Part shown: positions 31,864 to 41,443 of the stretch, piece after piece
How the letters are laid out: each line of letters starts with the position of its first letter
Numbering within the stretch: position 1 is the first letter of the stretch
NCBI GenBank assembly: GCA_003327455.1
Contig: QOQU01000001.1
Span: 62,001-126,000, forward strand
DNA from: Anaerolineae bacterium
Lineage (GTDB): Bacteria > Chloroflexota > Anaerolineae > Anaerolineales > UBA4823
DNA: 64,000 bases
Direction of reading: 5' to 3'
Position numbers and translations under genes: made by a program
Notes under the pieces: model-generated
What the model saw: the letters and a program-made list of their open reading frames with translations, nothing else
Told to the model about the DNA's origin: nothing
Database searches by the model: none

Positions 31864-34200
31864 CTGCTCCAGGGCGGTGGGAGAACTTGCGGATATGGAG
31901 AGGGCATCGGGGTGGTTGCGCTTTGCTGTGCAGCAACGCTGATCGGATAGATTCCAGAGGGAGAGCGGCCGGAAGGAGAAACCGGCCGCAATTTCTTGAC
32001 GAAGGCGCTTTTCACTGATCCCAAAGGGCTGGAGAATGGTCGCGACAGCGCGCAAAAGCAACTCGCGGTAACGTCTGGTATCCAGCTCGCCTGGCTGGGG
32101 GAGCCTGCCTGAATCCCACGCCTGCACGCCGTTTTCTTCATAGACGTACCAGAAGCGCACACATTGCCCGGGCCGGCGCAATTTTCCTTGAGCCTGTAAC
32201 TGGCGGGCGGCGCGGGCCACTGCCGAGGGCTGACGATAGGCTTCGATTTGGCGGCTGAGTTTCTGAGCCAGGAGCAGTTTTTCGGGTGGCACACGCCCGC
32301 GTTGGAGCTCGCTTAGAGAAGTGCGCACAAATTGGAGAATGAATGGCAGCCGTTGCCTGGCGGCAGCCGCGCTGGGAGCCTCTGCCAGGCAATGCAAGAT
32401 CGCCTCCTGCACCTCTGCAATCCAGAGTGGGGTATCGCGACGGCGCAGTTCCAGACCGCGCACTTTCAAGGAGCCATCTTGAAAGACGCCAAAATAGCGA
32501 TTGGGCACTGCCAGGCGCTCATCCTGCCGCGCAGGGAGAAAGGCAATCCAGCGGTAAATGCCTTCTAGCGCAATGGGTAGCCCGGTGCGGCGGGCAATCT
32601 CTTCCAACAAGGGCTGAAAATCGGCGACCTGGGTAGCGCCGGCTTTTTTGACCCATAATCCATCCACATAAAGGTGCAGCACTTCAAAGCCCTGCTCCTC
32701 GGCGGCTTCTTTGGCGCGCAGCAACGCTTCGCGCCCATAAGCGGTTACCGCCTCGTGGGCTTCGATGCGCCCAAAGCGGGCGTTCTTGTAGCCCAGATAA
32801 CCAAAACAGGTCACCAACAACCACTTGTGCGCCGAGGCGCAGGCTTTATAGCGTTTGCGGCGCGGGTCGGCTGGCGGCAAAGTTGCCAGCCTTTTTTTGA
32901 GTTCCAGGCGTTTTTCTAGCAGGGAGGAGAGGGTTTGCGGTATCAAAGCCGGCTGCGACTCCTCGCTCAAAGGGCGCAGATGTGAGACAGCCGCCCGCGT
33001 GTGCGCCGCCGAAGCAATTGTTTCGGGGGAGATATTGAAGCGTGCCATGATGCTGGGGTACATGGAGACGAAATCCAGTTCGGCGACCTGCTCGTGCAAG
33101 CCGATCAGCGGTTGATAGACCAGCCCACCCTGATCGCTGGCTAAGAGATCGAGGGCAGTTTTGGGTAGCTCGGCCTGTTGTTTCTGCCAGGGCACCAGGA
33201 TACCCATCTGCAAAGCGGTGCGGATTTGCATGGCAGAGATGCCACTGCCCGGCGAGAGACGCGCCGCCGATTGGACCGGCAGGGCGGTCACCCGCGCCAT
33301 CTCCAGGATGCCCTCCAGCCCGTAGTCGTGGTAGAGAACGGCGTTTTCGACGTCAATGTGCCAGCGCCCGAAGAGATGTGCCTGGCGGCCGCGATAGATG
33401 ACCTGTCCGTAGGAAAAGTAGCTCCGTTCGGGGCGGAATGCCACGCCAAACTGCGGGTCGCGGCTGAGGGTCAACTGGATACCCAGGCGTTGGGCTGCTT
33501 GAAGCAGATAGGGGATCAGCCAGGTATCTCCCCAACGGGTGAGCAACAGGTCGGGATCGTGGCGGTGCAGGATGGCGCGCAGGTTGAGCAGAAGAGGGCG
33601 GGAAGGCTGTAACGCCAGACGGTAACTGAAGCGGTCGGCGCGCACGCAGAGATGGGTGGGCGTAGCATGGGCGGGGTCAACGTTTGGTTCCAGGCAGAGG
33701 TAGCGCAACGGTGGCGGTGGGGTGTCGAGCTGCCAGGGGGTGTCCAGCGTGTGCCAGCGCTGGATGACCCCGGCAGCGTCAATTGTCAGGCGGCAGCGCG
33801 CCGTCGCAAACGAGCCGTAGCACGCTGCATGGCGCAGGCTGAGGGGCAAATCCAGGTCATAATAGGTCAGGTCGGGGAATGCCTGAGTCAGACGCTCGAC
33901 GAGCAGGGCATGGTCGGCGGGTCGTTGTACCTGCACTTTCAAAACGCTGAGCGGTTGTGCTTCAAAGAGATCCCGCCGCTCGCAGCGCTCTAAGTGCGCC
34001 TGAAAAGGCTGGCGGCGGATAAAACGCCAGACTGCCCGCAGTTCCTGCGCTTTTCCGCTCACGTAAGAAGCAATCGGAAAGCTTTGCTTCAGGGCGCGGC
34101 AGGCAACGCCACCCTGAGCGTCTTGCTGCAGCAGCCAGACGGTCAACCAGCCGTCCCGATCGGCATAGAGATCCAACAGCCAGCCTTCGATCTCATTCAT
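31852..34200 (-). CDS. Divergent family B DNA polymerase, exonuclease site degenerate
   Basis: 782 aa from ATG 34200 (MNEIEGWLLDLYADRDGW), which overlaps the 91-aa gene by 8 bp. Polymerase motif A is DFVSMYPS with D376. Motif B is the KWLLVTCFGYLGYKNARFG block. Motif C is LYVDGLWV with D513; the usual DTD has Tyr for the first Asp but keeps the second, which is the metal ligand in studied enzymes. The thumb motif VPNRYFGVFQDGSLKVRGLE is also clear. In the N-terminal exonuclease region the expected DxE appears as CLE (YLCLEPNVD) and Exo II/III are not recognisable, so proofreading is probably lost. It forms one unit with two upstream genes and may act in lesion bypass or repair. Confidence 0.85.
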   Translation of the reverse strand: MNEIEGWLLDLYADRDGWLTVWLLQQDAQGGVACRALKQSFPIASYVSGKAQELRAVWRFIRRQPFQAHLERCERRDLFEAQPLSVLKVQVQRPADHALLVERLTQAFPDLTYYDLDLPLSLRHAACYGSFATARCRLTIDAAGVIQRWHTLDTPWQLDTPPPPLRYLCLEPNVDPAHATPTHLCVRADRFSYRLALQPSRPLLLNLRAILHRHDPDLLLTRWGDTWLIPYLLQAAQRLGIQLTLSRDPQFGVAFRPERSYFSYGQVIYRGRQAHLFGRWHIDVENAVLYHDYGLEGILEMARVTALPVQSAARLSPGSGISAMQIRTALQMGILVPWQKQQAELPKTALDLLASDQGGLVYQPLIGLHEQVAELDFVSMYPSIMARFNISPETIASAAHTRAAVSHLRPLSEESQPALIPQTLSSLLEKRLELKKRLATLPPADPRRKRYKACASAHKWLLVTCFGYLGYKNARFGRIEAHEAVTAYGREALLRAKEAAEEQGFEVLHLYVDGLWVKKAGATQVADFQPLLEEIARRTGLPIALEGIYRWIAFLPARQDERLAVPNRYFGVFQDGSLKVRGLELRRRDTPLWIAEVQEAILHCLAEAPSAAAARQRLPFILQFVRTSLSELQRGRVPPEKLLLAQKLSRQIEAYRQPSAVARAARQLQAQGKLRRPGQCVRFWYVYEENGVQAWDSGRLPQPGELDTRRYRELLLRAVATILQPFGISEKRLRQEIAAGFSFRPLSLWNLSDQRCCTAKRNHPDALSISASSPTALEQSGD

Positions 34201-34468
34201 CGCCTTGAGGCAAAGGAGGTTGCAGGCTTTCCAGGCGTTGGCGCAGCGCCTGGACTTCTTTGTGTTCTTCCAAAAGCATTGCCAAAAGGAAGACCTCCAG
34301 AGGCAGGGCGTGGGAGGCATAGGCGGCGGCAGCTAAGTGCTGGTGGGCGCGGGCAAAGAGGTCATCGAAGACAAGCTGGTCGCTGCGCCGCAGGGCGCGC
34401 CGAAAGCGCGCCAGTGCCCCTTGCTCCTCGAGGAAAGTTTGCGTGATGGAAGGATGGGTGCGGCCCAT
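34193..34468 (-). CDS. 91-aa helical protein between RecA-like and PolB genes
   Basis: 91 aa. ATG 34468 follows AAGGAGAG with 5 nt spacing. Nearly all alpha-helical and charged (LARFRRALRRSDQLVFDDLFARAHQHL; LEVFLLAMLLEEHKEVQALR). No family recognised. It starts 12 bp after the RecA-like gene and overlaps the polymerase start by 8 bp, so the three are coupled. It could be a bridging subunit between the two. Confidence 0.7.
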   Translation of the reverse strand: MGRTHPSITQTFLEEQGALARFRRALRRSDQLVFDDLFARAHQHLAAAAYASHALPLEVFLLAMLLEEHKEVQALRQRLESLQPPLPQGDE

Positions 34469-34480
34469 GTTCGCTCTCCT

Positions 34481-35014
34481 TCAGAACAGACGCAGTTGTA
34501 AGGCGGGGCTGGAAGGTTGTTCGACCTCCCAGATGCTTTGGGCATTGGCCTGGAGCAGGTCAAGGAAATGCCCGGATAGGGGATAGGAAGCACGGCTGGC
34601 GCTGACCAGGGTCGGCGCCTGACTGCTCAGGCACTTTAATTCGTCCAGGCAATCCTCAAAGAGCTTCAATCTCTTCGCCTGAGGAACGCTCTCGTCGTAA
34701 AACAAATCGGGCAGGTCGGTCACCAGGGTCGGCAGCCGCACCTGGCGGTGGCAGCGGAGTAAAGAAAGCACCTGATAACAGGTGAAAGCGCGCCCAAGGT
34801 GAATGCGTCCCAAGGCGGCTTCCAGGGCTTCGCTGTGGCGCCGCAGACGCCGCGCGATCTCATGGGTGTGAAAGCGGTTGGCGCACACCAGCACCTGCAC
34901 TTCACCGCCCAAAGCCAGGCGGGCGATGAACTCGTTCAAGAGCGGGCGCTGGACGACAGGCGGCGCTAACAGCAGATACAGATAACCTTTGGGCAGTTCG
35001 GGCAGAAATCTCAT
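34481..35014 (-). CDS. Rad51/RecA-like protein lacking Walker A
   Basis: 177 aa. The order of segments follows a RecA/RadA core: a first strand GYLYLLLAPPVVQRPLLNEF where GPPGSGKT would be (no Lys, no P-loop), then GGEVQVLVCANRFHTHEIAR (equivalent to the DTEGAF region), LGRIHLGRAFTCYQVLSLL (as ILVARAFTPEQ in Rad51 relatives), and a Walker-B-like strand LPTLVTDLPDLFYDE. It should keep the fold but not hydrolyse ATP, like ImuA or Rad51-paralogue scaffolds. The frame is open 32 codons upstream of the ATG, with protein-like sequence but no alternative start, so the N terminus could be shortened. The family call is inference. Confidence 0.55.
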   Translation of the reverse strand: MRFLPELPKGYLYLLLAPPVVQRPLLNEFIARLALGGEVQVLVCANRFHTHEIARRLRRHSEALEAALGRIHLGRAFTCYQVLSLLRCHRQVRLPTLVTDLPDLFYDESVPQAKRLKLFEDCLDELKCLSSQAPTLVSASRASYPLSGHFLDLLQANAQSIWEVEQPSSPALQLRLF

Positions 35015-35197
35015 GCCCTGAGTCTCGCGCCAGCCGCGTCTGGCGACAATTCCACCGGGGGTGAAATCAACGGCGAAGAAATGGTTAACCGTCTGGTGAG
35101 GGGGAGTGCACGTCTATGGCGTGTCAGAGATAGACCTGCGCCACGCGTAACCTGCAACCTTGCGCCAGGTTGAGCCGCCTGGCAAGCCTCTGTGCGG

Positions 35198-38100
35198 TTA
35201 ATTATCCGTCAATCGGGTCTGCCAGGAGTTGCGCAGGAATTGCTCGGCTTGTTTTGGATCGAGCACCCTGGCAATAAAGTAGCCCTGCGCATATTTACAG
35301 CGCCACCTGTGCAGCGCTTCCCACTGCGTTTCGGTTTCGACCCCTTCGGCAATCGCGTCGATCCCTAAGTCGTGGGCGAGGTTGATGATCGTTTTGGCGA
35401 TGTCCATGCCGTTGCCTTCAGAAGATTGACCGCTGATGAACGAGCGGTCGATTTTGATGGCTTGTATTGGAAGGAGATGCAAATAAGCCAGAGAGGAATA
35501 CCCGGTGCCGAAATCATCGATGTGGATTTTTACCCCCATGGCGGTCAGTTGTTCCAGCGTGGCAATGGTCAGTTCGGCGTTTTCCATGATGACACTTTCG
35601 GTAATCTCTAACTGAAGAGAGGCCGGCGGCAGTCCGCTTTCCCGCAGGGCGATTTCAACCTGTTCGAACAAATCGGGCTGAGAAAATTGTTTGTTGGATA
35701 AGTTGACGCTAACCGTCAGGGGGGATCGCTGGGATATTGGAGTTGCCATTGGCGCATCTGGCTACATGCGCGGCGCAGTACCCACGCTCCCAGAGGAATA
35801 ATCAGCCCGGTTTCTTCGGCAAAGGGAATGAACTCTGAGGGTGGAATCCATCCCTTTTCGGGGTGGTGCCAGCGCAGCAGCGCTTCGAAACCGATCACTC
35901 GCTGGCTGTCCATATCCGTAATCGGTTGGTAATGCAATTCCAGTTGTTCGTGTTCGATGGCATCGCGCAGATCTTTTTCCATCTCCAGATGCTGGACAAC
36001 CTGCGTGCGCATGGCGGTATTGAAGATGACATAGCGGTTGCGCCCTAAGGTTTTGGCGCGATACATGGCGATATCGGCGTCGCGCAGCAGGTCTTCTGGT
36101 TTTTCATACTCCAGACTGCTCAGCACCACCCCAATGCTGCCACTGATGCTCACCTCGTGACCGGCTAAGTTAAAGGGAGGGGTTAGATCGGCAAGCAGGC
36201 GTTCGGCAATCTGGATAGCATCCTGAGTGGTGGCGAGGTCTTCCAGGAGAATGACAAACTCGTCGCCGCCAAAGCGGGCAATGGTATCCGAAGCGCGCAG
36301 GGAAAGCTGCAGGCGTTTGGCAACCAGGACCAGCAATTGATCGCCCAGCACATGCCCAAGCGTATCGTTGATGGTCTTGAAATGATCCAGATCCAGAAAG
36401 AGGATGGCAAACCACTCTTTGCCGCCCTGTCGTCTGAAACGGTTTAAGAGGTGCTCCAGGCGGTCGGTGAACAGGCGCCGATTGGGCAGCCCGGTCAGGG
36501 CGTCATGATAGGCGTTGTAAGATAACCTCTCCTCAGCCAGCTTCTGCTCGGTGATATCGGTGGAAACGCCCAGCACGTGCACATCTTCAAAGATGCCGAC
36601 CAGCGGGCGTTTGACGGTATAGTACCAGCGTTTGCGGCCACGCGCATCGGTGAGCGGCACAGCGGGCAACACCTTTTCTCTCAGAGTGCGGATGACTTCC
36701 TGATCGCTTTGGTGATAGATTTCGACTTCTTCGGGTTTGGGGCTGAAGTCCGCATCGGTTTTGCCGATCAGATCTGCCACGTTGGTGTGATAGACATCCG
36801 CCAGGGCTTGATTGGCCAAGACATAGCGACTCTGGCGGTCTTTGACAAACACCAGGTTTGGATTGATGTCAATGATCTGGCGCAGGAACTCCTGCTGGCG
36901 TTTGACCTCTTCTTCGGCAGCTTTGCGTTCGATGGCGAGGGCGACCTGGGCGGAGATCACGCTGAGCACGTTCAGGTCGCCATACGAATAACGGACACCT
37001 TCATCGTAGGTTTGTACGACCATCGCTCCAAAGGCTACACCGCTCGTGCCGATCAAGGGCACCCCCACCCAGTCGAGGGAGGGAGAGCCAATCAGTTCTA
37101 CCTCTCCCTGCGCGACCATTCGCTCAAAGTCGGCTGATCCGACCAGCAAAGGCTTTTGGTGACGAATGATATAATCGGTCAATCCTTTCCCGAGCGGGCG
37201 GGGGGTGGGTGGGGGGTCGAACTGGTCAACAAAATAGGGAAAACTCAATCGATCACGTCCGGCGTCATAGAGGGCAATGTAAAAATTTTGGGCGGGCATG
37301 AGGTCGCTGACAATCTGATGCACGCGCGTGAACAGGTCGTTGAGCGCAGCGGAAAGCAGGCCTGCCTGAGCAAGGTCGAAAAGGGCTTTTTCGATGCGCT
37401 TGGCCTCTTTTTCGTAGTGAATATCCTCGAGGCTGCCTTCATAGTACAACAGGTCACCGTTTTCATCGAAGACGGCCTGGAAGGTATCACGCACCCACAG
37501 TGTGCTGCCGTCCAGACGGCGGATTTGCAGTTCGTAACCGCGTACGACGCCCTCGGCATCGACCAGCTCGTTTTCGCGCTCGAGGTCCTGCGGGTCAACC
37601 AGAAAATCGCGCACATCCATGCCTAAGGGCACTTGGTCGTCGGCGATGCCGAGGATGCGCAAGAAGGTTTGGTTGGCATCCAGCAGGTGGTTCTCTTTAT
37701 CGGTGCGGTAGAGCCCGATGGGAACATTTTCCACCAGGTGGCGATAGCGAGATTCACTCTGGCGCAGGGCAAGTTCCACCTGGCGGCGCTCTTCGATTTC
37801 TGTCTGTAAAGTCTGGTTCAATTCGGTCAGTTGGTTAGCCTGTTCGAGCAGTTCTGCCTGGGCATGCTGGAGGGCTGCTCTGGATTGGGCTAGGCTTTCC
37901 AGCATGGCGTTAAAGTCTTCTGCCAGCTGGCTCAGCTCATCGCCATAGTTGTCTCGCAGTCGCAGGGAGAGATCCCCCTGCAAGGTGATGTCATGGATCG
38001 TGGATTGTAATCTGGAGAGACGCCGCAGCACCGTTTGGTCCAGGCCGCGCAGCATGAGCAGACTCAAGAGAGCCACAGCCCCCAGAAGCACCAGGGCGCT

Positions 38101-38958
38101 GAAGTGAATGCTCTGCAGAGCGGAGCGGTAGATTGGGCGCTCTCGCTCGACCGTGAGCAATAGAGCGGGGGCATGATAGAGATCGGTCAGGATCAGATAG
38201 CCTGCGACGGTCTGCTGAGAAAGGGCGATATGCGTTGGGGTGGGGCTTAGCCTGTCGCCAGCGGGTTGATTGGATTCTATTTCCATTTGAGCCAGGATGG
38301 CTGCCAGCTTGGGATCTGCGGAGGCTTTTTCGATGGGGAACAGGTGGAGAGCCGTCTGAGTTTGTTCCACCAATGATGCTTCAACGGCGGCATCGAGCCA
38401 GCGTCCGAAGATGACGGCGCCGCGGATCGGTTCCTCCTTTGCGCTGGTGAGAATCGGACGTGAAGCCACCATCAGGTAAAGGTCATCCACGGGCAACAAG
38501 CCCTGGATTTCTGAATCGGTGTGCTGGTGATCCAGAAGGGCGCTTCCGGGCGTAAGCTCTTTGAGGAGAGCAGAAGGCAAAGGAGTGAATTCCTCACTTT
38601 GCAGGTCAAAAAAGCCAGCATACGCCATCGTTCCGTCTATCGAGACAATGGCGATCAGGTTGAGCGATAAATTCACAAAGGTGGATGGAGCAATGTTGGT
38701 CTCGATAAATACGGGATTGCGATCCTGGACAAACCGATACGTATCATCCCAGGCTGCCCAATCGCCGGTGATGGCGCTCAGGTTGTCTAGCTCCCGCTCG
38801 ATGGTGTTTTCGACCCGCCTCAAATCTTGCTGGATGGCGTTCTGCTCGTAGCGAACGATGGTATGAAACCAGTTTTGCGCAAAGACTCCATAGAGAATAA
38901 CTACCAGAAGCAGATTGGTAGTGAGAATCAGGATCAGCGCCTTGTTCCGGAGAGACAT
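35198..38958 (-). pseudogene. CHASE4-HAMP-PAS-GAF-PAS-GGDEF-EAL protein, frameshifted in EAL
   Basis: Domains from the ATG at 38958: TM1 (7-27), CHASE4-type extracellular sensor (about 30-275), TM2 and HAMP (about 285-350), coiled coil, PAS (about 400-520), GAF (525-685), PAS (690-815), GGDEF with intact GGDEF at about 897-901, EAL starting about 985 with EALLRW at about 1025. The frame stops at codon 1080 (TGA 35716-35718) right after a run of six C (plus strand 35719-35724). Adding one C joins SDPP to [14 protein letters not shown] and the rest of the EAL domain, which runs to 35198 with DDFGTGYSSL. As it stands the cyclase should be made without a full phosphodiesterase. A sequencing error, a phase-variable tract or a real mutation are all possible. 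Confidence 0.8.
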
Positions 38959-39066
38959 AGGCTATCCACCGGTTAATCTGGTTGACGGTACCATGTTTGT
39001 CTTAATCCCGATATTGATGATAATCGAATTTCTGCCAGGTGTACTTTCCAGATTTGTTAGGAAAAT

Positions 39067-39651
39067 CTATTCGGCTTTGCCCAGACCGGAGGAGCGCCAG
39101 AGCCGATTCAGTTCGTTTTGCCAGTTGGTCAGTGGGGCGGCATTCTGCGCCAGAACGGTCTCGCCGTTTACCGTCCAGCGCTGCCGGGCGAGCGCTCTCA
39201 GGCTTGGGCGCACGGTCACCAGTGCCAGACGATAGCCATGCGAGTCCAGCACCTGCAGCGCCGCCTGCCATCCCTGTTGAGCCACGAATTCCAAAGGTCC
39301 TACTTCATCGATCACCAGCAAATCACAGGGGATGGACTTTCTCAACACCTGATTGCCCCATTCCAGGGCTTCGCCATCGAGCAGCCATTCCCCGATAGAA
39401 ACGGCAGAGGTAGTCCAGGCTGGCTGAGGGGTGAGCGCTCTGTGCCACCCCAGGCGGCGTTGCGCTCCGCTGGAGAGGTCGAGCACATCGAAGCCGACCT
39501 TGGCGCCGTTTTCAAAGCGAGCTGGACAGAGCAGGCCGCGCACGTCTGCTCCCTGCTGACGGGCAAAGGTGATAACCTGCTGGCAAAAGGTCGTTTTACC
39601 GCTGCCGCTTTCTCCTATGACCAGCCAGAGCAGGTTCTCTGTCACAGCCAT
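39067..39651 (-). CDS. THEP1-like nucleoside-triphosphatase
   Basis: 194 aa. Walker A is IGESGSGKTT near residue 12-21; Walker B is DLLVIDEVGPLEF near 111-123, the characteristic DExGxxE of THEP1/NTPase_1 proteins. The first 10 bp overlap the 3' end of the btuD gene, so it is the last gene of the cobalamin operon. Related NTPases hydrolyse ATP/GTP slowly, and relatives of this fold also occur near molybdate or metal transport genes. A role in cobalamin or corrinoid handling is suggested only by the operon. Confidence 0.8.
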   Translation of the reverse strand: MAVTENLLWLVIGESGSGKTTFCQQVITFARQQGADVRGLLCPARFENGAKVGFDVLDLSSGAQRRLGWHRALTPQPAWTTSAVSIGEWLLDGEALEWGNQVLRKSIPCDLLVIDEVGPLEFVAQQGWQAALQVLDSHGYRLALVTVRPSLRALARQRWTVNGETVLAQNAAPLTNWQNELNRLWRSSGLGKAE

Positions 39652-40427
39652 TGGAGGGTCTTCTTACCATCCACCAGGGTGATCTGCAAGGGGATGTCGT
39701 ACACCGCCTGAAGCACCTGGCTGGTGAAGGCGTCATCCAGCGTTCCCTGACGGAAGACTTTGCCCTGGCGCAGGATCACCACCTGATCGGCGAGCGCCAG
39801 CACCACGTGCGGGTCATGTGAGGTCATCAAGACGGTTATCCCCTGTCGTTTTAACTGGCGCACCACCTCCACCAGACGGTAGGTGTTTTGCAGATCCAGG
39901 TGAGCTGTCGGTTCGTCCAGCAGGAGAAGGCGTGGCTGTTGGGTCAGGGCGCGGGCGATCAGCACCAGCTGGCGTTCGCCACCGCTCAGGGCGCGCATGG
40001 ATTGATTGGCTAACGGTTCAATTCCAACCCGCGCCAGCGCGTTCAGCGCAATTTCGACATCCAGTTCGCCTGGTTCGGCGAGGCTGGGCAGGTGCGGGGC
40101 GCGCCCGAGCAGCACGTATTCCAGGACGCTATAGTCAAAGGGGATGTGTTCGCTCTGGGGCACCAGCGCCATCAGGCGCCCTCGCTGGCGGCGGTTCAGG
40201 CTGGAGAGCGGTTGCCCCTCCAGCCAGATCTTTCCTGCTTCTGGCTGCAACCATCCCAGAGTGAGGTAGAGCAGGGTGGTTTTGCCACAGCCGTTTGGAC
40301 CAAAAAGGAGCGTCACCTGACGGGCGGGCAGCGCAAAGCTAACCTCGGACAGTACCCTCTGGGCGCGGGCTTCATAGCGAAAAGTGACCCGATCGAAGAC
40401 CAGGAGTGTTTCGCTCATCGTTCCCAT
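39642..40427 (-). CDS. btuD: Cobalamin ABC transporter ATP-binding protein
   Basis: 261 aa of the FecE/BtuD group. Walker A FGPNGCGKTTLLYLTL, signature ALSGGERQLVLIARAL, Walker B LLLLDEPTAHLD, and H-loop TSHDPHVVLALADQ are all intact. The start at 40427 has GGAGG 6 nt upstream and overlaps the permease end by 13 bp. Assigned to vitamin B12 rather than ferric siderophore because the operon is led by a cobalamin riboswitch. Confidence 0.88.
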   Translation of the reverse strand: MGTMSETLLVFDRVTFRYEARAQRVLSEVSFALPARQVTLLFGPNGCGKTTLLYLTLGWLQPEAGKIWLEGQPLSSLNRRQRGRLMALVPQSEHIPFDYSVLEYVLLGRAPHLPSLAEPGELDVEIALNALARVGIEPLANQSMRALSGGERQLVLIARALTQQPRLLLLDEPTAHLDLQNTYRLVEVVRQLKRQGITVLMTSHDPHVVLALADQVVILRQGKVFRQGTLDDAFTSQVLQAVYDIPLQITLVDGKKTLQWL

Positions 40428-41443
40428 CGTTTGCCTCCCAGGCTCAGCAGGGCAAGAAAGGCGATTGCGCCGATGAAAGAAGTGAGAATGCCCAGGGGGA
40501 TTTCGCCGTTCAATAAAATGCGTGCCAGATTATCGCACAAGACAACGAACCAACCGCCGAGCAACAGAGCGCCGGGCAGGCTATAGCGGGCTTCTGCCCC
40601 GAACAGGCGGCGGGCGAGGTGCGGGACGATCAAACCCACCCAACCAACCATCCCGGCGACCGAGATCAGCGCAGCGGTGGGCAACACGGCTGCCACGATC
40701 AGCAAGGCGCGTTCCCGTTGCGGGGCAGCCCCAAGCGAGAAGGCGGTTTCATCGCTCAGGGCAAGCAGGTTCAGCCGCCAGCGATAGAGAAGCAGCAGGG
40801 CTAAACCCACCAGAGAAAAAGGCAACACCGAGAAGAACTTTTGCCATGTCACGCTTGCCAGCCCTCCTAAAAGCCAGAAGGTGATTTCGGGCAACTGGCT
40901 GAGTGGGTCGGCAAGGAGTTTCAATAGACCGACGCCGGCCGAAAAGAAAGCCGAGATGGCAATGCCGGCCAGAATCAAGCGCAGCACCCAGCCACCATAG
41001 CGCAGTCGGCGCGCCAGCAGGTAAGAAAATGCCAGACCCGCCAGGGCAAACAGCGCCGCGTTGGTTTGCACGACCAGCGCGGCAGAGGAAAAGAAGACAA
41101 TGGAGAGCGCTGCGCCGAAGGCCGCCCCCTGGGAAACCCCCAGGAAACCCGGCTCGACCAGAGGGTTGCCGAAGAGTAATTGAAAGACGAAGCCGGCCGC
41201 CGAGAGCGACATGCCTAACAACAGGGCGGTGAGCAGGCGCGGCAGGCGAAGTTGAAACACCAGCCGCCAGGCCAGTTCATCGCTCATCAGGCGTTCCAGA
41301 GAGATAAAGCCCGGCGTGGGATAACGCCCCAGCAGTAGCGATAGCCACAGCAAGGCGAGCAACCCGATGCCCAGCGCCCATAAGGCGCGCTGGCGCTGCA
41401 GGCTGGTCGTGCGGATGGCGCTGAGTACCTGACTGTCTGCCAT
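40415..41443 (-). CDS. btuC: Cobalamin ABC transporter permease (FecCD family)
   Basis: 342 aa, about ten membrane helices, FecCD/BtuC signatures (MSLSAAGFVFQLLFGNPLVEPGFLGVSQGA; GMVGWVGLIVPHLARRLFGAEAR). It forms the homodimeric channel through which BtuF-bound corrinoid passes. Start ATG overlaps the btuF stop (TGATG), and it is followed by btuD with overlap, giving a tightly coupled F-C-D set. Confidence 0.88.
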   Translation of the reverse strand: MADSQVLSAIRTTSLQRQRALWALGIGLLALLWLSLLLGRYPTPGFISLERLMSDELAWRLVFQLRLPRLLTALLLGMSLSAAGFVFQLLFGNPLVEPGFLGVSQGAAFGAALSIVFFSSAALVVQTNAALFALAGLAFSYLLARRLRYGGWVLRLILAGIAISAFFSAGVGLLKLLADPLSQLPEITFWLLGGLASVTWQKFFSVLPFSLVGLALLLLYRWRLNLLALSDETAFSLGAAPQRERALLIVAAVLPTAALISVAGMVGWVGLIVPHLARRLFGAEARYSLPGALLLGGWFVVLCDNLARILLNGEIPLGILTSFIGAIAFLALLSLGGKRWER

